Positions 1-9,856 of a stretch of DNA of 39,008 bases are shown in pieces. A program made the position numbers and the translations under genes. A model generated the notes under the pieces. The model did no database searches and was not told the origin of the DNA. It saw nothing but the letters and a program-made list of their open reading frames with translations. The stretch's first letter is position 1; each line of letters opens with the position of its first letter. Source of the stretch: Xanthobacteraceae bacterium (lineage in GTDB: Bacteria > Pseudomonadota > Alphaproteobacteria > Rhizobiales > Xanthobacteraceae); the NCBI GenBank assembly GCA_030037895.1, contig JASHPW010000039.1:1-39008 (forward strand), in the 5' to 3' direction.

Positions 1-533
<533 letters not shown>

Positions 534-782
534 GATGAGAACTTTTCCCGGCCGATCACGTTTCGCGCGACGATGCCTGCGCATCGCCGTTGACGAGGTC
601 CCACTTTGGACCGCTTAAGCGATTGCTCGCCCAAGCGACCATAGTGTTGACCTGAAACGTCGACCGCCGAAGTCTCTTCCAGCCGCGCCTTGCGCCGGAG
701 ACAAGCTCCGACGCCGGGACGCGGCACGCAAGGACTCCGCCGTCCGCGTTTCTCTTTCTTCCGATTCACGTCTCAAACAACC

Positions 783-863
783 CGGAACCGTATGGTTCCG
801 TCTCCAGCGGGCGCCGGAGCCGCCGCAGCCCCGCACATCCGACATGGCCATAGGATCATGGCC
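783..863 (-). other. Two hairpins in the 16S leader
   Basis: Two short perfect inverted repeats lie between the predicted rrn promoter and the 16S start. One has stems at 783-789 and 794-800 (CGGAACC / GGTTCCG, 4-nt loop). The other has stems at 846-851 and 858-863 (GGCCAT / ATGGCC, 6-nt loop). They would fold in the leader RNA and may help processing or antitermination. That function is inferred; no clear boxA was identified. The rest of 534-1200 holds no gene I can support. Confidence 0.4.
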
Positions 864-944
864 GGATGCTCGTTCACCGCGTAAACAGTGAGGGGCTTCG
901 CACACGCCATCGCGCCGAAGCAGCGGCGGCGCGCCAAGAGTGTT

Positions 945-974
945 TATATAGGCTTCGAGTGCAAGCATTGTCAA
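945..974 (-). promoter_or_regulatory. Promoter of the rRNA operon
   Basis: Read on the minus strand, a perfect -35 TTGACA (969-974) is followed after 18 nt by TATATA (945-950), or after 17 nt by CTATAT. This is near-consensus for the housekeeping sigma factor and has the form of strong alphaproteobacterial rRNA promoters. It predicts a start near 938 and a leader of about 400 nt before the mature 16S 5' end. Confidence 0.75.
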
Positions 975-1362
975 CGTCTCGGCGGCCGAATCGGCCGCTG
1001 TGGATCGTCGGCAAAGCGGCAATTTTTGCCGGTTCTGCACCATCGCAATAGGGACCCAAGCCGACACTGAAGCTTGCAGATTCGGCGTTTGTGGCATCTT
1101 GCGCCGCACTGCGGCCACATTCCTCCGCCGTTCTCTACGGAGTTCTGTGGGGTTGTCGCAACGCGGGGGAAACAGCGGCATCGGTTAAGCTATCGGCGTT
1201 GACGCTCGGCTCGTGTTGCCGGGATCTCAAGAGGCGCGGCCCGCACGGCGCCCAGCTTTGAGGTCCGCTCGGGCCGGTCGAGGCGTCGAACGCGGAGACT
1301 TGTTGGCGGACGTCGTGCCGTATTCGGCGCCGCGGCGGCGCTGCAAAGTGCGGCACGCTTCA

Positions 1363-3393
1363 ATGCGATCGCGAGTGCAGGGGACGGTGGTCTTGGACCA
1401 AGGTAGGCTGCGCGGCGCAAATCGGAGGCTCGATACCGGGTCCGTCGATCTCGGCAATGAGCCGCCGCTTTTGATCGACGGAGGCAGCGGCGGTCTCATC
1501 GACCGGCGCCGACTCTCCGTCCAGTGGTTTACCGGCACGATACTGACGGGACTATGCGGCGCCGCGCTTATGGGCGGCGCCGTTTTTGCTTCTCTCGACG
1601 GCGAAACCACTTTCGCCGCGGCGCCGGAACGCGTCGAGACGGCACTGCGCGGAGCCCTGACCAGCATCGGCGAGCGCTTGAGCGGGTTTCACAAGACCGA
1701 TCGCCTTGCGGCGGTGAGCGAACCGAGCGTCACGCGCCAAGTCCTGCGCGTGCCGTCGAGCACGCGGGTGCGCGAGCGCGAACTCGTTCGCATGCTTCCC
1801 TATGTACGTGTTGCCGGAAATCTTTCGCTGTCGGGTTCGGAGCTCTCCGCGGATATTCCCCCCTTCAATCCGCAAAAGCTCCTGACCGAAGGCGTGGCGG
1901 ATGCCGACGATACGCCGGCGGCGGAGCCGGACGCCGAGGTCTCCTTCGTCACCTGCGATCTCGCGGCGGCCGGCGGCAAGGCCAAGGTGACGCCGGCGGT
2001 CTGCGACCTCAATTCGCTGTTGGCCAAGGTGAAGCCGTCGACGCTGTTGCCGCCCGACGAGGTCATCGCGCGCGTACGCGATGTCGCCAGCGCCGCCAGA
2101 ACGAACTCACCGTTACTCGCAAATGCCGACCCGACGGCCACGAGCCTCAAGCTGAGCTACGCCGCCGAGGGCGACACCGATCCATATGCGGGGTTCGCGG
2201 CACGCGTGGTCCCGGAAAACATAACGCTGCTGCCGAAAACGACGAGCAGCGGCAGCGAGCCGAGCGAGCGCGTCATCCTCGCCAAAAAGGGTGATACGGT
2301 CGGATCGATTCTGCGCGAACTCGGCGCGGCGCCCGACGAGATCAGGGCGATCAATGCCGTGCTCGGACCGGTGGCGCGCGAAGACGGGTTGAAGGAAGGC
2401 CAGAAGTTGCGTGTGCTCATGGCCGCGGCCGGCCTCGGGCATATGCAGCCACTGCGCGTCATCGTCGCCGACGACAGCGCGATCGAGGCGGCGGCCGCAC
2501 TCTCCGATAACGGCCAATATGTCCCGGTTGACATCGGCAACGTCGATACCGACGTTGCCGAAGCCGGCGACGACGACAGCGGCGATGATGACGGCAGCGG
2601 CGTGCGGCTCTATCAGAGCCTGTACGAGACCGCGCTGCGCAACAACGTCCCGAAATCGGTGATCGAGGAATTTATCCGCATCTATGCGTACGACGTCGAT
2701 TTCCAGCGCCGGGTGCAGCCGGGCGATTCCTTCGATGTACTCTATGCCGACGACGAGACCGGAGAGGGCAGGCACGATGTGCGCTACGCCTCGCTCAACG
2801 TCGGCGGCGAGACCAAGAAATATTACCGCTTTCAGACGACGGACGACGGCGCCTACGACTACTATGATGAGACGGGAAAGAGCGCGAAGAAATTCCTCGT
2901 GCGCAAGCCGGTGCCGATCGGCATCATGCGTTCCGGGTTCGGCGAACGCTACCATCCGCTCCTGCACTACCTGAAAATGCATACCGGCGTCGATTGGGCG
3001 GCGCCCTTCGGCACGCCGATCTTTGCCGCCGGCAACGGCGTCATCGAAGAGATCGGACTGAAGGGCGGCTACGGCAAATATGTGCGCATCCGCCACGCCA
3101 ACGGCTATGAGACCGCCTATGGCCACATGACCGCCTTCGCGCGCGGGCTCAACGTCGGCAGCCGCGTGCGGCAGGGCCAAATCATCGGATTTGTCGGCTC
3201 GACCGGCCTTTCGACCGGCTCGCACGTGCATTTCGAAATCCTCATCAACGGCCACTTCGTCGATCCGATGAAGGTCAAGCTGCCGCGCGGCCGGGTCCTT
3301 GACGGCGTCGCTCTCGCTCAATTCGAGAAGGAGCGCGAGCAGCTCGACACGCTGCTGGCACACCGGCCTGCGCGCGTCGCCGAGATGCGCTAA
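1363..3393 (+). CDS. M23 family metallopeptidase with LysM-like domain
   Basis: Probable envelope peptidoglycan endopeptidase of the LytM/M23 family, 676 aa. Residues ~55-75 form an N-terminal membrane anchor. A LysM-like segment lies at ~304-355 (KKGDT start, KEGQKLRVL end). The C-terminal M23 domain carries the zinc motifs: HTGVD with His540 and Asp544, and HVHFE with His621 and His623, plus the typical GYGKYVRIRHANGYETAYGH stretch. All metal-ligand motifs are present, so it may be active rather than a degenerate LytM activator. The frame is open from 1213 (GTG), but residues resembling relatives (DLGNEPPL onward) begin about 28 residues after the ATG at 1363, so I prefer that start; no clear Shine-Dalgarno sequence precedes it. 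It is transcribed alone, divergent from the rRNA operon. The cleaved bond and a division role are not shown by the sequence. Confidence 0.9.
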   Translation: MRSRVQGTVVLDQGRLRGANRRLDTGSVDLGNEPPLLIDGGSGGLIDRRRLSVQWFTGTILTGLCGAALMGGAVFASLDGETTFAAAPERVETALRGALTSIGERLSGFHKTDRLAAVSEPSVTRQVLRVPSSTRVRERELVRMLPYVRVAGNLSLSGSELSADIPPFNPQKLLTEGVADADDTPAAEPDAEVSFVTCDLAAAGGKAKVTPAVCDLNSLLAKVKPSTLLPPDEVIARVRDVASAARTNSPLLANADPTATSLKLSYAAEGDTDPYAGFAARVVPENITLLPKTTSSGSEPSERVILAKKGDTVGSILRELGAAPDEIRAINAVLGPVAREDGLKEGQKLRVLMAAAGLGHMQPLRVIVADDSAIEAAAALSDNGQYVPVDIGNVDTDVAEAGDDDSGDDDGSGVRLYQSLYETALRNNVPKSVIEEFIRIYAYDVDFQRRVQPGDSFDVLYADDETGEGRHDVRYASLNVGGETKKYYRFQTTDDGAYDYYDETGKSAKKFLVRKPVPIGIMRSGFGERYHPLLHYLKMHTGVDWAAPFGTPIFAAGNGVIEEIGLKGGYGKYVRIRHANGYETAYGHMTAFARGLNVGSRVRQGQIIGFVGSTGLSTGSHVHFEILINGHFVDPMKVKLPRGRVLDGVALAQFEKEREQLDTLLAHRPARVAEMR

Positions 3394-3407
3394 AACATTG
3401 GGTGCTG

Positions 3408-3500
3408 TCGTCATCGCGTGGAGCAAAGCGACGAAGCAGTCCAATAGTGCGCCGCGAGCCCTCCAAGATTGCTTCGACATTGCGCGCCGCACAATGACGC
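3408..3500. repeat. Imperfect palindromic intergenic repeat
   Basis: The stretch starts with CGTCATCGCGTGGAGCAAAG and ends in ATTGCTTCGACATTGCG...CAATGACG, so the two ends are imperfect inverted copies around a short centre. Its wording (GTCATTGCG, GAAGCAATCC) is that of a dispersed intergenic repeat common in Bradyrhizobium-like genomes. It lies right after the M23 gene and could act as a weak bidirectional terminator. Confidence 0.55.
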
Positions 3501-3517
3501 CGTGAGCGGGGGTCTTC

Positions 3518-3866
3518 GTGATTGAGGCTGCAAACTTCGCCGATCGCCTTGAGGCGCGATCGAGCCGATTTTGGGCGCTGTTTCATTTCAATTTCACGCG
3601 GTTCATTTTCCCGGCCCGCATGGTCGCCGACCGCGTCGGCGTTTCGACCGCCATCGTCAGATTTTGGCTCACGCCGTGGGAGCGCACCGACGAGCATCTG
3701 CCGCTGTCGCATATTGCCGAAGTCATCCACATTCGCGGCTTGTTCTGGGACAGGATCAGCGTCGAGAGCAGCGGCGGACTTAACCCGCTGATGATCCCCG
3801 GATTGCCGAAATCGGTAGCGCGCTATTTCGTCGAGCACGTGCGCGAGCGCATCAACGAAACCGCCG

Positions 3867-3895
<29 letters not shown>
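3518..3895 (+). CDS. Hypothetical protein, 125 aa
   Basis: Family not recognised. The protein is 125 aa with an aromatic N-terminal segment (FWALFHFNFTRFIFPARMV, residues ~18-36) that looks amphipathic or membrane-associated, a central hydrophobic/charged part (IAEVIHIRGLFWDRISV), and a proline-rich tail. It starts at GTG 3518 preceded by GGGGG. The 3' end overlaps the end of convergent clpB by 29 bp, so the two genes are tail-to-tail. Support is the full-length frame, the good start context, and the lack of a competing gene on the other strand over 3518-3866. No function can be assigned. Confidence 0.6.
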
Positions 3896-6461
<2,566 letters not shown>

Positions 6462-6690
6462 GCCTGCTCCCTCGGCCTATTCCGAACGCCCTTGCGGCGC
6501 GGACGGAACATCGTCACTGGGTGTATTTTGGCCCGTCGGCGGCCCGCCGATCGAGATCCACCGACCCCGTCGAAGACGCCGACGCCGGCGGCCCCCCATG
6601 AGGCGATCCGCCGCCGGTACATATGGGAACTGGACGAGCCTACGGAAGGGTCGGCGCCGGAGCGCAATCCGCGTTCCAGCGTCCTGGTGG

Positions 6691-6759
6691 AGCATGATCT
6701 TTTCGGAGAACCGGTTCCGCCCCGGATCAAGTCCGAGGCAGGCTTTTTCCGGATCATGC
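6691..6759. repeat. Dispersed palindromic repeat, copy 1
   Basis: The element is bounded by GCATGATC (6692-6699) and its exact complement GATCATGC (6752-6759), with TTTTCGGAGAACCGGTTCC next to the left arm and CTTTTTCCG next to the right. A second copy lies at 27651-27722 with the same opening and the same organisation. It matches a palindromic intergenic element I know from Rhizobiales genomes (GCATGATCTTTTCCGAAAAC type). The rest of 6462-6690 holds no gene I can support. Confidence 0.8.
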
Positions 6760-6854
6760 ACTCTGACTGAACACATTTCTCGGATGCGGCGCAGCGGCTC
6801 GCTGCGCCGTCGATCCAGGGCCTCGAAGGTAAGATCGTAGCTTCTCCCCCCGGG

Positions 6855-6869
6855 TTAATAAAACATTAA
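6855..6869. promoter_or_regulatory. CtrA box, perfect TTAA-N7-TTAA
   Basis: TTAA at 6855-6858, seven bases, TTAA at 6866-6869: an exact full CtrA recognition sequence, ending 61 bp before the PilZ start codon. A third TTAA follows at 6881-6884. It is the only exact TTAA-N7-TTAA I found in the intergenic DNA of the window. CtrA itself is encoded at 16468-17169. Confidence 0.7.
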
Positions 6870-6930
6870 TCGCAGCGGCATTAATCTCAAACCAACCCCG
6901 CGAGCGTCCGGCACTGGTGAGGAGACGCAT

Positions 6931-7323
6931 ATGGCCGAACGGCGTCGTTCCGCACGGCAGAAGAGCTTCCTGCGCGGCTGCGTCTATTTCAACAAGCGCC
7001 GCAACGCGGTGGACTGCCTGATCCGCGACATTTCCGATGAGGGCGCGCGCATCATCTTCTCCGACGCGGTGAGCGTTCCCGACATCATCGACCTTTATAT
7101 TCCGCAGAAGGAGCAGACCGTGCACGCGCGCGTGCAGTGGCGCCACGGCGATGAAATCGGCCTCGCCTTTCCGGCCAGCGCCAAGCCGACGCGCGCGGCG
7201 CCGGATTTCGGCGACTTGGCGCAACGCGTCGCCGGCCTCGAATCCGAAGTCGCGACGCTGCGGCGGATGCTCAAGCAGTTGAAAAATGAGCTTCTCGGCG
7301 CCGGCGACATGGATGCCGCCTGA
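6931..7323 (+). CDS. PilZ domain protein (probable c-di-GMP receptor)
   Basis: Small cytoplasmic PilZ protein, 130 aa. The two c-di-GMP-binding signatures are present: an arginine-rich RRRSARQ cluster (residues 4-10, fitting RxxxR) and DISDEG (residues 33-38, fitting D/NxSxxG). Residues ~92-118 are predicted coiled coil, suggesting self-association or a partner. The ATG at 6931 follows GAGGAG with good spacing. PilZ proteins couple c-di-GMP to motility, polysaccharide or development in alphaproteobacteria; the target here is unknown. The perfect CtrA box upstream suggests cell-cycle-dependent expression. The end is 10 bp from the convergent HlyU-family gene. Confidence 0.9.
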   Translation: MAERRRSARQKSFLRGCVYFNKRRNAVDCLIRDISDEGARIIFSDAVSVPDIIDLYIPQKEQTVHARVQWRHGDEIGLAFPASAKPTRAAPDFGDLAQRVAGLESEVATLRRMLKQLKNELLGAGDMDAA

Positions 7324-7333
7324 CTTCCGGTCG

Positions 7334-7615
7334 TCACTTGAAAATCCGCTCGCCCTGCAGGTCGATGATCTGCCGTGCCTTGCTGAGCGTAAAGCTCACC
7401 GCCTCGTCGTATGACGCATAGGCGTCGGTGCGGATGAAGCGGTGCTCCTTGCGCACTCCGTCGATCTCCCGCTCGATGACGCCCGCCGTCTGATAATGGC
7501 CCTCGCTCCTGAACGGCGCGGCGCGGATGATGAAGCCCTTGTATTCGACCGGGTCGCCGACCTTTTCCGCGCCGGCGGCAGCGCTCCGGCCGAACAGAGT
7601 GCTGAGAAACGACAT
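7334..7615 (-). CDS. HlyU-family protein
   Basis: 93 aa, matching the HlyU family by memory: MSFLSTLFGR start, EYKGFIIRAAP, and the conserved KEHRFIRTDAYAS...DEAVSFTLSKARQIID...GERIF tail. Vibrio HlyU is a transcriptional activator, but the alphaproteobacterial members are uncharacterised and this one has no obvious helix-turn-helix, so a regulatory role is weak inference. The frame is open to 7732, but the family's MSFL start at 7615 is preferred. The extra upstream residues would overlap the neighbouring promoter region. Confidence 0.85.
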   Translation of the reverse strand: MSFLSTLFGRSAAAGAEKVGDPVEYKGFIIRAAPFRSEGHYQTAGVIEREIDGVRKEHRFIRTDAYASYDEAVSFTLSKARQIIDLQGERIFK

Positions 7616-7746
7616 CGCCGGTCTCCGGGCTTCTTGCCGATGGACGCGAAGGTTACTCCGCAGCGGCGGAATGTCGAGACGGCGCCGGTATTGCGCTAAG
7701 CTCGCGGCCTCGTTGCACGGTGCACAGGTCAAAAGGAGTTTCGCCG

Positions 7747-8040
7747 ATGCCGAAAGCGTACTGGGTGGTCTTCTACCGTTCGATTTCCGATCCGCAAAAG
7801 TTCGGGGCCTATGCCAAGCTCGCTCCGGCCGCGACCGCTCCCTTCGGCTCCCGTTATCTCGCGCGCGGAACCGCGGCGGCCGTCTTCGAGGCCGGGCTCA
7901 AGGAGCGTGTCGTGATCACCGAATTTCCGAGCGTCGAAAAAGCCGTCGCCGCCTACAAAAGCCCGGCCTACCGCGACGCGCTCAAGGCGCTTGGCGACGG
8001 CGCCGTGCGCGACCTGCGCATCGTCGAGGGAGTGGAGTAG
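7747..8040 (+). CDS. DUF1330 domain protein
   Basis: 97 aa protein of the DUF1330 family, a small ferredoxin-like alpha/beta barrel fold. Seen: the N-terminal MPKAYWVVFYRSISDP strand, FGAYAKLAPAA, and the family EFPSVEKAVAAYKSPAYRDA motif. The start at 7747 is fixed by AAGGAG a short distance upstream; an in-frame ATG at 7720 has no such site. It is divergent from the HlyU-family gene across 131 bp. No enzymatic activity can be claimed. Confidence 0.9.
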   Translation: MPKAYWVVFYRSISDPQKFGAYAKLAPAATAPFGSRYLARGTAAAVFEAGLKERVVITEFPSVEKAVAAYKSPAYRDALKALGDGAVRDLRIVEGVE

Positions 8041-8182
8041 CGGCGCGTCTTGGTCCCGATGACGCGGCCGATGCCGGCCCGAAGGCGCGTCAGGCATATC
8101 CGCCCGCGCGAGATGCTCGCGCGGCAGCGCGATGTTGGGCGCCGCAAGGCCATGGCGCGACCGTGGAACAGATGCGGGTTTG

Positions 8183-8572
8183 TCACTCCGGAAATTTGCG
8201 CCGCGTCGTGGTCGTGGCCAGCACGGCGCCGTTCGGCCCGAGCGCCCTGATGCTGAACTCATAAGTGTGCACTTGGCCCGGCGGCGGCGATGGACCGGTA
8301 AAGCCGGACGAGAAGGCGCCGCAGGGAACCTCCCTCTGGCCGTTGTAAGCGACCTTGCCGCCGCCGTGACGGAAACTCGGCACGTTGAGGTCGGTCATCG
8401 CGAATTGCAACGTCACCGTTCCTTGCGGGACGTCCCTAAGCGCAAAGCTGGGCGAGCCGGAGCACCAGCGGAACGTGGCGGAAAAGGCCAAAGCGCCGGA
8501 CGCGGTCGAGCCAAGCATGAGCCCAGCAATGCCGAGCGCAGCGGCAGCATGAGACATGCGCATGTTGAACAT
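8183..8572 (-). CDS. Secreted PEBP/YbhB-like protein
   Basis: 129 aa with a signal peptide (residues ~1-29, cleavage probably after GALA). The mature part resembles the phosphatidylethanolamine-binding protein fold of YbhB/YbcL: VPQGTVTLQFAMTDLNVPS near the N terminus and GPSPPPGQVHTYEFSIRALG near the C terminus, matching the GPCPP-G-HxYxFxxYAL family motif. It is shorter than typical YbhB (~160 aa), which makes the assignment tentative. GAGGA precedes the ATG at 8572. The stretch 8041-8182 upstream of its stop holds nothing clear. Confidence 0.7.
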   Translation of the reverse strand: MFNMRMSHAAAALGIAGLMLGSTASGALAFSATFRWCSGSPSFALRDVPQGTVTLQFAMTDLNVPSFRHGGGKVAYNGQREVPCGAFSSGFTGPSPPPGQVHTYEFSIRALGPNGAVLATTTTRRKFPE

Positions 8573-8614
8573 GAGTCGTCCTCACAAGGTGTGGCGGCCG
8601 GCCCTCACAGCACG

Positions 8615-8824
8615 ATGACGATGCGCAAGCCAAGCACGATTTCGTGCTCGCTCGACACCGAGGCCATCGTCAACACCGGGCTCGCCGCGCTCAATTTGGT
8701 ACGCTCGCAAGCGGAAGAAAAGTGCGGTCGTCGCGGCCATCATCACGTCGCCGCCTTCGCCTCGCCGAAAGTGGACGTCGTCCTCAAGGTCATCCGCGAC
8801 CGGCCTTTCGCCAGCTACAAGTAG
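8615..8824 (+). CDS. Possible small ORF, 69 aa
   Basis: A 69-aa frame (starts MTMRKPSTISC, ends VIRDRPFASYK) in the gap between the PEBP-like gene and the next minus-strand ORF. No Shine-Dalgarno sequence precedes the ATG and no family is recognised. It could be a remnant: the tail VDVVLKVIRDRPFASYK reads like protein, whereas the His-rich middle does not. A longer antisense frame (8582-8902) is equally unsupported. Confidence 0.22.
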   Translation: MTMRKPSTISCSLDTEAIVNTGLAALNLVRSQAEEKCGRRGHHHVAAFASPKVDVVLKVIRDRPFASYK

Positions 8825-8939
8825 GTACGTTTCGACGGGCCTGGATCCGTGCTCGCCAAGTATCATCGCGTGCACGGGATCAACCGCTCCGGCCGCGGGC
8901 ACCGGCAGCGACCCACGTCAATTCATATTGCCACAGACC

Positions 8940-9182
8940 TCACCTCCCCGATACATTGGCCGGCCTACGTCCCGCCGCCGCTTCGGCGCCCGCCTCCAGG
9001 GCGACGGATTCGAGTAGATAGCCGATCGTGAAGAGTCCGGCGCCGTGCGCCCGCTTCGCCAGATCGAGCGCGGCGATCCCAATGTCTTCTGCTGTGATCG
9101 CGCGGTCGTTCGGCGCCGGCTTTTCGCCACAGCGGCCGAGCGCACTATCGGCAGAAGCTTGGCCGGAATCGGCCCGACTCAT
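8940..9182 (-). CDS. Small conserved hypothetical protein, 80 aa
   Basis: 80 aa with a likely helical core (ITAEDIGIAALDLAKRAH, then FTIGYLLESVALEAGAEA). The wording recalls small uncharacterised proteins of Bradyrhizobium relatives. GGGAGG lies 5 nt before the ATG at 9182, a strong translation signal that supports it as real. It is divergent from the HTH gene at 9375 across an AT-rich promoter region. Function unknown. Confidence 0.6.
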   Translation of the reverse strand: MSRADSGQASADSALGRCGEKPAPNDRAITAEDIGIAALDLAKRAHGAGLFTIGYLLESVALEAGAEAAAGRRPANVSGR

Positions 9183-9244
9183 CGCATCCTCCCGGGTGTC
9201 GGCGAAGGCGCCCTCAAGCGCGCGACGCCACTCGTCTCATACTG

Positions 9245-9345
9245 ATTGATTATCAATGATTGTCAACAGCACCTATTCACAACTTAACTAATATAAAAAA
9301 ATCAATAACTTGCATTTAGTTTACGTTTCACCTAGCCATTAGTTG
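9245..9345. promoter_or_regulatory. AT-rich divergent promoter with tandem TGATTATCAA motif
   Basis: About 100 bp of strikingly AT-rich DNA in an otherwise GC-rich window, between the divergent genes at 9182 (minus) and 9375 (plus). It contains two adjacent copies of a 10-bp motif, TGATTATCAA (9247-9256) and TGATTGTCAA (9257-9266, 9 of 10 identical). The first lies inside a 13-bp interrupted palindrome (ATTGATTATCAAT, 9245-9257). This is what an operator looks like; the small HTH protein next door is a candidate binder. No confident -35/-10 pair was assigned. Confidence 0.45.
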
Positions 9346-9374
9346 CCCTTGTGACGCGACGCTAAAAACGGCGC

Positions 9375-9632
9375 ATGGCCAAACGTTCGAAAGCACGCCT
9401 GCTAAAGGCGCGATTTCCCCGCCTGCGGCAGATCAGGCAAGAACAGCTCGGATGGGAAATCGTCGATATCGTCAGCCGCCTGCCCGGTAGCAAACCGAGC
9501 ATTTCGTCGATCTACCGCCTTGAGCAGGGCGAGGCCATCCGCATGTCGAGTGCGCGCCGCGTTTTCGACGTCATCAACAGTGCTCTCCACAATACGCTCG
9601 ATGTCGGCAAGGAACTCGAAATGAGCTGGTAA
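9375..9632 (+). CDS. Small helix-turn-helix DNA-binding protein
   Basis: 85 aa, basic N terminus (MAKRSKARLLKARFPRLRQI), then a Cro/CI (XRE)-like helix-turn-helix at ~27-52 (EIVDIVSRL, turn, SISSIYRLEQG) followed by RMSSARRVFDVIN. It resembles small XRE-type regulators: recognition-helix residues SSIYRLEQG are typical. No sensor domain is present, so it is probably a minimal repressor or activator. The upstream AT-rich DNA with tandem motifs may be its own operator. The start ATG has no strong ribosome binding site. Targets unknown. Confidence 0.7.
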   Translation: MAKRSKARLLKARFPRLRQIRQEQLGWEIVDIVSRLPGSKPSISSIYRLEQGEAIRMSSARRVFDVINSALHNTLDVGKELEMSW

Positions 9633-9673
9633 GCGGGCGCTCCGGACGCCCCGCTGTTGACGCCGCGGCTGCA

Positions 9674-9695
9674 TTAACCCCGCGGTAACCATAGA
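9674..9695. promoter_or_regulatory. CtrA-box-like site before flhA
   Basis: TTAA (9674-9677), seven bases, GTAAC (9685-9689): one mismatch from TTAA-N7-TTAAC, with the second half running on as TAACCATAG, resembling the TTAACCAT variant also seen upstream of ctrA. It lies ~170 bp before the preferred flhA start. Flagellar genes are classical CtrA targets, which raises its weight. Confidence 0.5.
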
Positions 9696-9856
9696 CCCGG
9701 CACATTTTGCCGGGGAGGTCATCACCCTTTTCCACCGCACCTTCGGGGGCAGCCTTGGACGCCAGCACGGCTCCGCTCTTTCGCGCCGGCGGCCCACCAG
9801 CCGCCGCGCACAGCTTCGAGACACGCGACCGCAACCGACGGGGCCGATCAACCGGC

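Noticed and set aside
2113-3492. 459-aa frame antisense to the M23 peptidase
   Set aside because: Overlaps a gene with clear zinc motifs and reads as shadow composition.
9240-9345. AT-rich stretch as a replication origin
   Set aside because: A DnaA-box-like word (CTATTCACA, one mismatch) and A/T richness drew attention, but there is no cluster of DnaA boxes and no origin-linked genes such as dnaA, hemE or parAB nearby.
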